Assembly: GCA_023014335.1 (NCBI GenBank)
Contig: JAECYW010000006.1
Span: forward strand, 992,001 to 1,056,000
Length of the DNA: 64,000 bases
Direction: 5' to 3'
From: Galerina marginata
Lineage: Eukaryota > Basidiomycota > Agaricomycetes > Agaricales > Galerinaceae
Shown one piece after another: positions 23,269-34,843 of the stretch. The stretch's first letter is position 1, and the number at the start of each line of letters is the position of its first letter. A program made the position numbers and the translations under genes. The notes below the pieces were generated by a model. It had not been told where the DNA came from, made no database searches, and worked only from the letters and a program-made list of their open reading frames with translations.

Positions 23269-26200
23269 CTGTACTATTTCGACCTCATGTTCACGTAACG
23301 CGTAACGCGGTAGTGTGAACTGAACTAATGAGCAACTTGTAACGCGTAACAAGGCCCAAATAGGCTCAAAATATCAAAAAAAGCGCTCGGAGCGGCCGGA
23401 ATGGACCCTTAATTTCCTAATTAGGCCGATTACGAGACCCCTAGGGTATCGTTCTTTAGACCAGCTCCTAGATCCGGTCCCACGCTTATCTGTCTGCCTC
23501 CGATATAGTAATATGTTCCCGCGTTGATAGGTGAGCGTTGATAGGTGAACCATGTGCTCCATATTGTAGGTATCTTTCATCCGGCCCTTGTTGGTGCATA
23601 GTTCTTTCATAGTATTTTTAGATTCTTAACTACGTAGATGACCTCTTCAAGGCGTCAAGTCAGGATTTTTTTAATAATTTGGTTATGCTCATGTTGTGCT
23701 TCATTCTAATGTTCTTACTTATTCAGGCTTACGGTCTACACCACTTATTGCGAAGGTGTCATTAATCACATCGTTTAGTTCCAAGGATCTGCGACCAAAC
23801 CTTATGTAAGCTTTGATTTCAGTTCAATGCTTTGATCAGCTTTTTGATACGAACTCCATCAGACTGTGTAAAATATAAGTAATTTGTCCTCAGTTCTCCT
23901 CATAGACCGCCTGCATACTAGCCTCCTTGTCACAGTATCGTTCTTTAGACCAGGTGCTAGATCCAGTCCTACGGTTTTCCGTTTTGCCGCCGATATGGCA
24001 ATATGTTCCCGCGTTGTTGTCAGCTTTGATCTCAAGTTGAAGCTTATGTCACCATGTCCTTCACTAGGCTGCTCCCGCGTGTCATTCGCCAAATTATTTC
24101 TACACCTCTGTTTCATGGGCTTTGTTTGTGCGTACTTCTAGGCACCCGTTGCTGAGAAGACCGAGCCAGAGTAAAAACACATTGACTGCATCCAAGGAGA
24201 AGGAAATTCGGTTCCGGCGAGAAGATGGCCAGCACATTCAAGTTGTCGACGGCTAGCTCTGTTTTCAACAAATTAATGATGCCTCATCCTTTCCTTACTG
24301 GCGGTAATTCGATCCAAGCTGACAGCGAGGCCGGAGACGTTAACAATGATGACAATCTACTGCGCAAGAACAATCGGATCAGCGTCCGCTGAAACGATTA
24401 GTTCCGTTTTTGGAGTCTTTTTTTTTTTTTGGCATTGTTGTTCTCATTCAACAGCCTTGAAGGCGACATCGCAAAGCAAGATTGCATGCTGGACCGCTTC
24501 CGAATGCAACTAGGATCACAAAAATTCTAGAACTTCAGTCTGGCAAGATATCTCCGTGCTCAAGAAAGCACTTCTGATGGTCGCAGTGATTCGGTGAGCC
24601 ACCAACTCCCGCCTCCTGCTTCCCACCCAGAGAAAAGTGCCGCCGAGGCCCTAGCCGCATTATCTTCGGTCCTCTCCTCATATGGCTTTGTGAGTTTTCT
24701 AATGATCTTGTACCGCACTACAACCCTTATCTTGAATTATATTCTTAGCCTTGATTTTATGTTTGTCAGTAAGTTTCCGTCGAGGGTACTACCTTGTATC
24801 CTCGACGACAATTGTCCAAGGGTTCTGACCCTTTCGGCCGCTTTCCCAAGATAAAAAGAGTCCGGGACTGGCGCCAAGGCGCCGTTAGGCATTCTATTCA
24901 CTTTCTAGATTATTCCTCAATCTCAAAGCTTCCTGCGGAAGGAACGCGACGTTCAATCTCGCCAGCAAATCAGGCCAACTACGAAATGACACGCAAACGG
25001 CGGGAGACTAGGCGCCATCAAAATATTCTCAATTTGGCCTTACCGGAGTCATTTTTGAAAACGCCTCTGGTAACGCTTGCTTCAGTTCATCGTGCGCCTC
25101 ACCCCCTCTTCTTATCCGCATCCTTTCGCATTTGATTCAACCTCACCCCCTCAACATATACACAAAGTTTTAAAGGATTATTGGCACGGATTCAGGCTAA
25201 GTTTCATATTTCGCATTTCTCCCTTATTTCTTCAATTTCAAATCGTCTCATCTCGATTCATCACTCATTCTAGCATTTAAAATTCGTTCTTCCCATTCCC
25301 TTTGACCCGGCTCGTGAACACCAAAAGGACAGACAAGTCCTCGAGCTCCCACTGGACGAATTTCGGCCGCTAATCGCCAGGGTCCGGTGTGTTGTCTGGT
25401 CAAAAGCTTTTCGTCATCCTCGCGCCATTATTCTTTGTCTTAATCTCTCCAGGTTAACGCGCCATTCGGGAGGAGTCTCTAAGAAAGTCTAGTGGGCTTG
25501 GTATGTTCTTATTTTGTCAATTTTCTACATGGACTCTTCGGTACAATCATCATCCTTCCTATTTCTATTCTTCCACTGTTCGTTTCGCATTCTTTTGCAT
25601 TCTTTCACCTTGCCAAGCATCATAGACTTATTCCTATTGGTTAATTTTGTTTCTATGGCGGTCCAAGCGACGTGAGAGCACGCGTGCCCTCTGGAATCTT
25701 GTTTGTTATTCACCTTATATTAGTTCTGGGACACTCCCATCGAATTCACTTCTTTCTTGGACTCAGAAATACATACCTAATACCAAGTGAGTGAGCCGCG
25801 AAGACTTCAAGATTCAAGGAAACACCTCAAATCCTGATTCACACCGCTAAGTTTCTTTCTATTCTCGTGGATCTATTGACTAGGCGAATTATAGCGACTC
25901 CCTTACTCCATTATCCTCCTCAATTTCGCACTGCACTCGCCTGTGCATCCTGGTTTATTATTTCGAGCTGAGTTTTATTTCTCCGATTTATTTTGCACTT
26001 TTCTATCTATTCCTATCTAGACTTCTTTCGACCTTTCCGGTACCCACCAGAGACTAGATTTCTTCACCACATCATCTGGCCATCGTGATACTTTTATTGT
26101 GTTTCTTAAATATTTGAATGCACGATAAACTCATTGGGTATAGCTTAAATGTGAATCCTACTGTAGAGTCAAACGGAGAAAGCGGGACGAAGAACAAGAA

Positions 26201-26406
26201 AATATGATCTTACACCCTCTCCAATGCGCTTGAGTAATATTTGAAGCCGGAACTGGGTCATTTGCAGCACTAAGAAAAAGTGGGGTCGAGTACATGCCGC
26301 GCGCAGCGTTGGCCCGCACAGCCAGTTTAGCATTATGAACATGTTGCAAAGTGAACTATGTCCGTAACGCGTAACATGGCGTGAACATAAGGTCGAAATA
26401 GTACAG
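23269..26406. mobile_element. TIR-bounded DNA transposon, about 3.1 kb, non-autonomous or decayed
   Basis: The left end reads CTGTACTATTTCGACCTCAT and continues GTTCACG. The right end is its inverse with one or two changes (CGTGAACATAAGGTCGAAAT then AGTACAG). The inverted repeats are therefore about 27 bp, and each is flanked by TA, consistent with a TA target duplication as in Tc1/mariner-like elements. GTAACGCGTAAC blocks recur just inside both ends. Inside, an 80-bp stretch is directly repeated at about 23447-23526 and 23936-24016. The longest frame is about 113 codons and no transposase motif is visible. An exon-like piece with GTGAGT after SSVLSSYGF sits near 24.6 kb, source unknown. Family assignment is tentative. 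Confidence 0.7.
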
Positions 26407-27127
26407 TAGTCTACTGTAACTTAAAATGTACCAATGCTTTCTTGAGATGAACGGCGCGTGTAAATATTAATAATAAGCATACCTACTTACATTAATGCCT
26501 GGAAGCCATGTGATAAGCTGAGCTAACACTCACGAAGGGATTTCAATTTTCAGGCAGCAACTAGTTTCCGAAAGAAGTAGTGCGACCCAGTGATCGTGTG
26601 TACTTGTAACCTGTACTCGAACACCTTCGAACGCGCCTCGAAAGGGGTAACATATTAAATGTGATCAAGAGATCTCAAAGGAAGCATATGGGCGGGCAAA
26701 GTATGTACCTTGAATCTGTTGAACGTTGACAACATCTGATGCCAATCTGGGACTGCGATGTGTAGAAATCAGGTACAGATCCTAGATCAGATGATGCAGC
26801 AGGGAAGTTTTGACTCTTGAGTGCTCAAACAAAACGGCAATGTCCGACGGGAAAAGCACAAGTGGCGCCCACTGGCACGGCAACAATGGGGAACCGGTTG
26901 AAAATCAATTTAGCTCACGTTCTTTCTGATAGGTTCTCCACTAGACTCACAAAAACAACTCAGAATCAAGACGGATGCGAGTATCGGAGCTCAAGAATGA
27001 CTGATCGGGGATGACAGCAGACTAGCAGAGGTTTGTGTCTTATTTGACTTCCAATTCGCATCAATTCGGTTGCATGGAAATGCTCATGTAACAACTAACC
27101 TGTCAGAAACTCATGTTCAGTGACATT

Positions 27128-27231
27128 CTTATCTGAGAAAAATTCCAATTCCATATCTCTCAAGGAGATTTTTCTGTTAGAAATTATTCTACCAGATAAA
27201 TCTTCCTGAGAGATGTGGGATTGGAGATAAG
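27128..27231. repeat. Long imperfect inverted repeat (hairpin)
   Basis: The left arm 27128-27171 (CTTATCT, then CCAATTCCATATCTCTCAAG and GAGATTT) pairs with the right arm 27197-27231, with a bulge of about 10 nt and a few mismatches. It could be a small foldback element or a structured RNA. The copy in unit 2 is at 38300-38403. Confidence 0.45.
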
Positions 27232-27499
27232 GGTGCTAAGTATGAGAGCTTAAGGGAGAATTTCATGGAGATCAGACACTTCAAATTCGGATCACTGCAC
27301 ATGCAGGGTCCTCTTAACTTAAGCCTGTCAACTCAGAATCCAGATACTGTGGTCGTTCTCACCGTTAGCACTTAGGAAACCAATCTATCTGCGAAACTGA
27401 TCAAACCAGAAGCTGGAAGCAAGGTAAGGAGCTCCCTGAAACAAGCCCGGAATTGGTTTGTTCGGTTCTGTAGGACTTGGTGAGCTTGGCAAAAAATAG

Positions 27500-28710
27500 T
27501 ATAAAGGTGGGCACATATCTGAGCAGGTTTCCGATCCCCAATTCCATCCGTATGCCCACACTATGGTGGTATTCTGTCTCGTTGTCGAGCGCGGTGTGAT
27601 CGACATCTTATCTGTTTTATTTGGTCTTTGATGATGCTCCGCCAAACAGTTACATCAAATCTCCGAGTCCGTCTTTGCTCTTCGCCATCACTCCAACGAT
27701 TGCTCTCAGCTTGATCTACAGTCATTATCTCTCCCAAATCCAAAGCTATATCATTCTGACATTGTTTTACAGTTCTCCTGACCTCAATTTTTCTGATTTG
27801 ATATTTGGGATTCCGGGAAACGGTACAAAAGGTATGTGGCTATGTCCTTTGCCCTTATTTTGATTTATTCTAACCTCTCTTTTAGTCGGCGAGACCGTAT
27901 GCGAGGTCAAACTTGGTATTTGGAGTTCCCGGGAGGCTGGAGCTGTGCGTAGGAGCCATTCCAGTAAGTTTTGATTGCAATTCTGCCCTACCATTCCATG
28001 ACTGATATCCACTGGCCTTAGAATTGACTCTGCGCGTCTATTATTCCATACCCCCCGATCAAATGAACACCCAACTCGCCACGCCGAGGCGTCCAGCCGC
28101 GTCCTCACACTCCAAGGCTTCTCAGGAGAGGTCAAAGAATCTGATTTGATATTCTGGGTTCCGGGAAACGCGATGAGATGTATGTATGTGACGTTCCACC
28201 ACCGTCCTTACTTGATTAGTTCTAACTACCAGCTGCTAGTCGTACTCCCGCAAATCTAACTTGATATTCGGGCTTCCGGGGATCGTTGTGCAGTGTATGC
28301 TATCCTATGGTATGTCCAACGGCTTTCTTTTTGTCGCAGGTTTAACATTCCGTCCAATCTAGAATCATTGCGGTTCCTTCCAAATTTGATATTTCGATTT
28401 CCGGTCAACGCCTCGCAAGTCTAAAAAGATATCAACAACATCCGTAGCTCGACAACGCCATTAATAAACCTGATTTGATATTTGGAGTTCCAGAGACCGG
28501 TGGGGATTATGGTCTGGTAAGTGTTACGAAGCCCTCTTCCTCGCATCGCTAATGGCATTCATTTGGAAGCAGAATCATCTCATATCCGTCGAAAATCAAT
28601 GACTCAGCTTCCGAAGAACGCCCATCACCACCAAACAACTAACCAATGCGTTCGGCAGGTCAGAAACACGGTCATGAAATGTGATTTGAGATTTGGAGTT
28701 CCGGGAAATA
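27500..28710 (+). repeat. Array of seven exon-like modules sharing a DLIFGVPGN-coding motif
   Basis: A TATAAAG box at 27500-27506 precedes a region in which the motif TTGATATTTGGAGTTCCGGG occurs seven times in degenerate form, near 27795, 27911, 28143, 28259, 28383, 28472 and 28683. Spacings are about 88-232 bp and often near 116 or its double. In one frame it encodes DLIFGIPGN, DLIFWVPGN, DLIFGVPE and DLRFGVPGN. Most copies end just before a GTATGT or GTAAGT donor-like site, and CTTTTAG, CCTTAG or CTACAG acceptor-like sites precede the next block. The frames do not join cleanly over all blocks. It may be a decaying gene made by exon duplication or a spliced non-coding transcript. An identical copy is at 38672-39882. 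Confidence 0.5.
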
Positions 28711-29241
28711 CGATGTAATGTACATGACCCCCTTCTTTGTTTTTGTTGAATTCTTACTTTTTCCTACAGTTTACTCATTGAACCTGTTGAAGTTCGGTTG
28801 AAGGGTTGAAGGGTTTAGGGTTTAGGCAAGGGGTGGGTTTCAACGGAATGTTTCGATTGACGGGTGTAGGGCATGGTTTCGGTGAGTTTCTTACTATTTT
28901 CATTTTGGTTTCGGAGGCCTTACTCGCGATCTAATCATAACCAAGGCATTGCAAGTTCAAGATTTCGGTGTTTGGTGCACCATCCAAGCCATTTCACCTC
29001 GCCTACTCGACTCACGAAACATCATAATTTACCCTCGTTACGAAAGTCGCCCTCGTTTTCCCAGTATTGAGCTACACACTCCAACTCGCCTCCCTCTCTG
29101 CGACCTTCTCGAAACACGTTCCCTTGAACTTTGGCTCTGCTTTATTTTCTAGTCATCAATCGTGTACATTCGGCGTCTTATCCCTTGTATCCCCCCGTCA
29201 ATAAATTTGCTCCTGCCCTCTGCCCATCCATCCTCCTCATC

Positions 29242-29296
29242 GTGGCGGGTACCCTCACCCGCCACACTGTTCTCCTGCCCTTCGGGGTGGGAGAAC
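29242..29296 (+). ncRNA. Candidate structured RNA: two adjacent strong hairpins, one with a UUCG tetraloop
   Basis: Hairpin 1 is a perfect 9-bp stem GTGGCGGGT/ACCCGCCAC with a 6-nt loop (29242-29265). Hairpin 2 begins four bases later: a 12-bp stem (29269-29280 with 29285-29296) closed by the hyperstable c(UUCG)g loop. Two of its pairs are G-U only if the plus strand is the RNA; on the minus strand they would be A-C mismatches. The tetraloop and wobbles therefore both point to a plus-strand transcript. A run CTTTTTAG lies about 100 bp downstream. No known RNA family is recognised. The copy in unit 2 is at 40414-40468. Confidence 0.45.
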
Positions 29297-29427
29297 CTCT
29301 GGCCGTACGCATAAAAAGAGGGGACGGTCGGTTCAAAACTTGCAGTTATTTCGACAGTCTAGTACATTTATAGTTAGTCTGCTTCGAAAAAAATCAACTT
29401 TTTAGAGATTCGTGCCTGAAAAAAAGT

Positions 29428-31117
29428 CTAATGTGCCTGCGAGAGGGATGAGGAACAAGAAACCAATTTATTTGTTTGACTAGTTACACGATCTTGTTTA
29501 TCTAGGGACTCGAAGGGCGTTTTCGGTTGAGGCGGAGGGAGCAAGGTCTGCGTCTGCACCTTTGATTTGGCTTGAGTCCCACCTCCTAAATCGTATGTCG
29601 CCCTCGAAGGCGAAAAATGCACTTCAAGAGCAGCCTGCGACACCAAACGTTAGTGCGATAATTTCGCACATTGGTTACGGGAACCACAAACCTTCAGAGC
29701 GGACACAAGGTTGCCTTCGTTGTGGACTAGTATGGTCCGCTTGTCAGGGCTGACATTGACGTCGTAAGATTCTAAAAGATGCAATTAATTAAAGGTTGGT
29801 AGATCATAATGAAACCCTACCAGTTGGAATGATAAAGTCGGCCAAGATGAACGGTGCTTGATTGGCGTTGAAAGAGCGGTATACTTCATTAAAGGCTTTC
29901 TGAACCTAAGAGCCAATCACTGAGATGAGCGTCGAAAGAAGCTGGAAAATCGATCACCTTGCTCATGTTGCAAGGCCGTCCGTTGATATAAAAGAATTGT
30001 CTATCTGTCCCCGTTCGTCCGCATCCAATCGCAAACTTGGAAATTAACCCTTTAATTTGCACTCGAATAGGGTCCGAATCTAGGCTACATAACCCTCCAT
30101 CAGCTGCAGAGTAAAGTAATCAGGCTTAGATGACTTACTTCTGAAGTCTCTTTAATGTCGTCTTTTCCCGTTCCACCTCAAATCCCAGATCAATCTCCAC
30201 GATATTCTCCAACGATTTTGGACCCCACAGCGCCGTGACGGACGCCCGACACGAAGGCGCTCCTAGCGTTCGGATCTGCACCGACTTTGTCCTTCGTTTC
30301 GTTCAGTGTGTTCGTAAAAGACGCGTTAAAGTCACACGTACCCCTTTTCCGGCTGGTTGCTCACTGTCAGACGAATGCCCGGCGGTGTCGAGCATGGGAC
30401 CAACGCGTACGCGTTCAGGAGTGCCAGTGCCTTGCCAAACTCGCGTTTTGCGTTTCGTTCAAACTCTTTTCGACGGACGGGTAGTGGTGAGAAGAGGTTT
30501 GTTAGCGTGAACGTTGTGCCTCGCTGGTGAAACATAAGGACGAGCATGAAAGAACCAAAAAAAATGCGACTTACTGTCCTTGCAACCGTGTTCTTTTCTT
30601 TCACTTTCCCACTCGAGTGCATCACCAGACTCACGCCCATTGGTGCTGTTGTGGACGTGGCAGTGGCGACTGTCACTTCTTCACTCAATGCGCAGAGTGA
30701 AGACAGTGCCTCTCCTCTGAAACCGAACGTTTGCACCGTTGTGAGATCGGAAAAAGTCTCTAATTTTGAAGTATGATGCTTCAATGCTTGAAAGAGAATC
30801 AGACCTTGGAAAAACGCGTATCCTTAGGCAGTGTACGCACCAATACTGTCGTAATCGTCCTCTGATATTCCAGACCCATTGTCCACGACTTCGACGGATG
30901 TCAACCCGTAGTTTTTGAAGCGCACTTCTAGAGAGAAAGGTAAGATAAGCCACAATTCCGAGCAAGATAAAAGCTCACCAACATTTGTTGCCCCAGCATC
31001 AATGCTATTTTCCAACAACTCTTTGACTGCTGTCTGAAGGTCGATTACGACCTGACCTGACGTGATACGGTGTACTGACGCGCTGTCTATTGCTTTTATA
31101 CCTTGAGATTTTGACAT
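29428..31117 (-). pseudogene. Truncated PMS1 copy 2 (5' half only, recombinant)
   Basis: The copy starts at the same ATG context as the complete gene (31117) and keeps the ATPase and transducer exons with intact splice sites. After [16 protein letters not shown] it leaves PMS1 homology at about 29516 and runs on for about 25 novel residues (FESLDKQDRVTSQTNKLVSC...) to a stop at 29428. It lacks the linker, the endonuclease motif and the MLH1-binding domain. Right of 30127 it is identical to the complete gene, including the promoter. Left of 30476 it matches copy 3. Because its frames remain open, it may be expressed as a truncated MutL protein rather than being silent. I class it as a pseudogene only because it is incomplete. 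Confidence 0.85.
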
Positions 31118-31428
31118 TAGATGATATGATATCCGAAAAAGATGTTATACAAATGGCGGTAGAACTTCAAGAAGGCATTGAGCAAGTGTCGAAAAAGGTC
31201 GCGACCGCGAGACCCTCCCCTGAAATCAGAGGACACCTGAAACCAGTGGCTGTTCTCGTCTATTTTGGGCCCGCACTCGTCATCCGTGGGTCTTCTTTTC
31301 GACGTTCTTGCACTCTCGCAAACGTCTTCTTGTAGCCTCCGTCCATCCCTTCCCATCCCATCTGACTTCTTTTCTGTCGACTTCAGCCTCCCTCCATCCT
31401 GGCCATCCCATCCCACCTTCACCTAGGA

Positions 31429-34400
31429 ATGGCTTCAATCGATTCCACTGAACACGACTCCACCAGGTAAGCGCGATGTGTTAAGCACGCTGTTTCGATG
31501 GACGAGTTACCTTTACTTATTTTCATAGCTTACTGGATATCAACTGCGACGAAAGACACCAACACCGGGCATTTGCAAGTTTGACGTGAAAAGAGGCTTT
31601 ATATTCAAGGTAGGCGCCGGTTCTAGAGGTTTACATGCATCTACTTACTTTCCGTAGGATGTACAACCCGAAACTCACCACATAACCGCGAGGAAAGACA
31701 CCAAGACCCGAAGAAATGCAAGTCCTAGCTGAAAAGGAGCAAGGTAAGCACAGGATTCGAGGTATTACATCCTTGTACTTACTTTTCATAGGGTGTGATA
31801 CCCGAACCTAACCACACAACCGCGCCGAAAGACACCAAGGAAGTCGGGTTCGAGCTGAACTGAACAGAGACCCTGTTAGACCGAGGAGGATCTTTATAAA
31901 CCTGGGTAAGCATGTCATTTTAAAGGTATTGTCTTCATTTACTTACTTGAATAGACACGAAGAAATCATCCAGGACGACCCGACCGTGGAACCCTCACCG
32001 CCTCGATGATCTTACACGCCCTCGCACTGCGGATACGAGTACGATGAGAGTACGCCGGCACCTCGCAGAAGAACGAATTGCGAGTTTCCAGGTCAAGAGG
32101 TCAGTTCACGTTAAACTGATGTTGTTTTTCATTCACTTACTTTTCGTAGATTCCTACACTTCAACAACATAAGCAGGACGCAAGAAAATCGAAATTAACA
32201 ATGACTTACCAACCCGAGCCGCCGTGCAACTCCAAAACCCAACTCCAACTCCCCATCCCGTCTCCTTGTAAGACGTCGAGGAGCCGCCTCAATGACGGAT
32301 ACGAGTACGACGAAGGCACGCCGGCGCCTCGCAGAAGAACGTATCGAGAGTTTCTAAAGCAGAGGTAAGTTCAAGGTTCACAGTTTTCTTACTTTTCGTA
32401 CCTTTCTAAACTTCAGCAGGACGCTGGGAAATCGAAAAATAACGACGACTTACCAACCCGCGCCGCCGTGGAATTCGAAAACTCAACCCCAACCCCAACT
32501 CCTCATCCTCTCTTCCCCGCCATCCAGCCTCTTCGTGGACGGCGTCCACACGCTCCTACGACGTCTGCACGACGAGCACGAAGTCGATCGCGGGCAAGCC
32601 AGGAGGCTGAGGATGTGTGTTCCATGCCCCTCGTGTTCGTTCCGCGACCCCGCCTCGTTTTCACCCCCATTCGACGGGCACATCTGGAACAAGCGGCGTA
32701 AGACGAGGTAGTCGAGTCAAGCAGCAGCAGAACTTACCGTGCCAGCATCAGCATCAGCACCCGCCAACGCCGCCCCTCCTCGTACATCCTCCCTGTAACG
32801 AACGCGAAACGAAGGAGATAGATGAGGGAGGTGTTGTGCGGTCTAAGAAGGATTCGCAGACTTACCCGCCCGCCCCGGTGCACCAGCCTTCCTTCTCCCT
32901 CTCCATTTCCATCACCCTCGCCTTTCGACCCCATTCGCCGTAGTTGAACCGTTCGTAATACACGGACAACGAGCCTGCGCTGTTCCAACGAACAGCCGCG
33001 GGAGCAAGGTCGACGCGCACGAGCACGAGCACGAACAATCCAAACACGGGCCACGAAGACTCGCACATGGATTACTCGCACCTCAAGTGCCGACGACTCG
33101 CGAAGCAGCCGCAACCGCTCTTCTGGTGAACAGCAAACGAGGTGGATAAGGGAGGGGTTGTGGGGTCGTAGAAGGGTTCGAGAACTTACCAACCGGACCC
33201 CAGCCCACCCGTCTTTCTCCTCTCTCTCTCTCCTCCTCTCTCCTCTCTCCTCCAGCCGATCGCCCTCGCCCTTTCGATCCCATTCGCAGTCGTTCGACTG
33301 CTCGTGATGCTCAGAGCAACACGGACAACGAGCCTGCGCTGTTCGATCCACTAAATGAACAGCCGCGGGAGCAAGATGGACGACCACGAGCTCGGGCAAT
33401 CCAAGCACGGTCAACGAGGACTCGCCCATGGATTACTTGCACCTCGAGTGCCGGTACCTGCGCCTGCTCGCGACGGAATCTCGGGCCTGTGCTGAGGAGG
33501 GGAAAGGGTGGTATGAGGACGGAGAAGGAGGAGCAGGAACGGGAGAACTCACCACCCGAATGCGAGCACCGCAAACCCTCATACTCGCCCTCTGTCTCTT
33601 CGTCATCGTGCCTGTTCCCTTTCCATATCCCGCTCCCTCCTCGTCTTTCGGGCCATCCGCGATCGTGTACCGCGGCGTTCGCGTTCGCGTTCGTCAACAT
33701 ACGGCGTCGTTCTTTCAGGCTCGGGAGGGAGGTGAGGGGGTCGTTCTAGAGTCAAAATCAGCTGAACTCACCAGTCGGGGTGGGATGCCAGCAGCAGCAA
33801 CCCTCGTACTCGCCCTCCTCATCATCCTTCACCTCGCCGCCGCTGTCTTACCCCCTCCGCCACCTCATCATCGTTTTTAACTTTGAACCACGACCCTTAC
33901 GACTCAGAGAGAAGGATTAGGCATGGACGACGTTGGGAGGGTGCAGGAACGTACTCACTGACTTCCAGCCTCCATGGGCTGCCTGTCCGTCTGCGCCCGC
34001 CTTCCTCGACATCGTCAGCAGCACCCCTGCCTCGGCAGTCGTATTCGGCGTGGTCAAGTCGTTTCGCCGTCTCCTCTCCTGCGGCGAATGGAGTTCGTGG
34101 GGCGAAGGGGTTAGGATGATGATGCGGGATTGAAGGAGGAGATAAGAACTTACCTCGAGCTTCCACGACGAACACCCGGAACACGAACGAGGCGACGAGC
34201 GTGTTTCCAGACCAACGACGACGACAACTGCGCGACATCGAGCTCATGAAGAGACGTGGCAGGCTTCCAGCCGTCGTCATCGTCTTCATCGCGTCATGGC
34301 CTGGCATTGGAATTGGATCCGCGCCACCCTCGTTTTCGAGGAGACGAGGTCAGTCAGTCAGTTATCGCTTCGGGAGTGGGGTGGATTACTTACCTATTCC

Positions 34401-34843
34401 GAATACAGGTCCGCCTTTTCAAGATGCAATTTAGCGGGGAGTTAACGATGAAGTGGGCGGGTGGGCTTACGATGACGGCTTTGGGCACGAGCCGAGTCAT
34501 TTGGGGTGACGGCGGGCTATGGTATGAGGAAAGGGGTTCGGTAAGTGCGTCAGATGCTTGAGCTTTGGATGGCGAGCTTACCTTTCGCGTTTCTTCAGTG
34601 CCTGCATACGAATCGTCGTCAGGAGACGCCGCAGTTATGGATAGGGAGGAACACTGCTCACCAAGTCGTCGCCGTCTTCGTGAATGTCATCTGTGAGCTA
34701 GGAAGCGCGTCAGGGATTGTCAGAGGTATGTTTCAATTTATTAACACACTTCTAGGAACTATCGCTGATCATTTCCTAGGAAGAATAAGGTATCAGAGGA
34801 GCACGTACACTCGAGGCGCGTCGGCTTCACTTACGGGAGGCAT
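31429..34843. repeat. Unit-2 copies of the exon-like module arrays and the small multi-exon gene
   Basis: These are the copies, offset by 14,066, of the plus-strand module array (31429-32426), the GC-rich minus-strand modules (about 32466-34386) and the possible 43-codon gene (34394-34843). The predicted reading frames are identical in length and sequence to those of unit 1, with no inactivating difference seen. Confidence 0.6.

Larger units (their letters stand above)
15439..29515. repeat. Tandem segmental duplication, unit 1
   Basis: The segment is repeated as unit 2. The offset is 14,077 at its left edge, 14,066 from an 11-bp indel near 15.72 kb to 23,431, and 11,172 from 26,326 onward. 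The change from 14,066 to 11,172 reflects 2,894 bp present only here (23432-26325). From 16062 to 23431 and from 26326 to the end I saw no differences from unit 2, so the duplication is recent. Between 15439 and 16061 the two copies differ at many sites, including the indel, because unit 2 carries the copy-3 allele there. Apart from the PMS1 5' half, the unit contains no conserved protein gene that I recognise. Confidence 0.93.

Noticed and set aside
28797..28826. TTTAGGG-like repeats resembling telomere sequence
   Set aside because: Only about two partial units (AGGGTTTAGGGTTTAGG) are present and the context is a repeat array. This is too short for an interstitial telomere claim.
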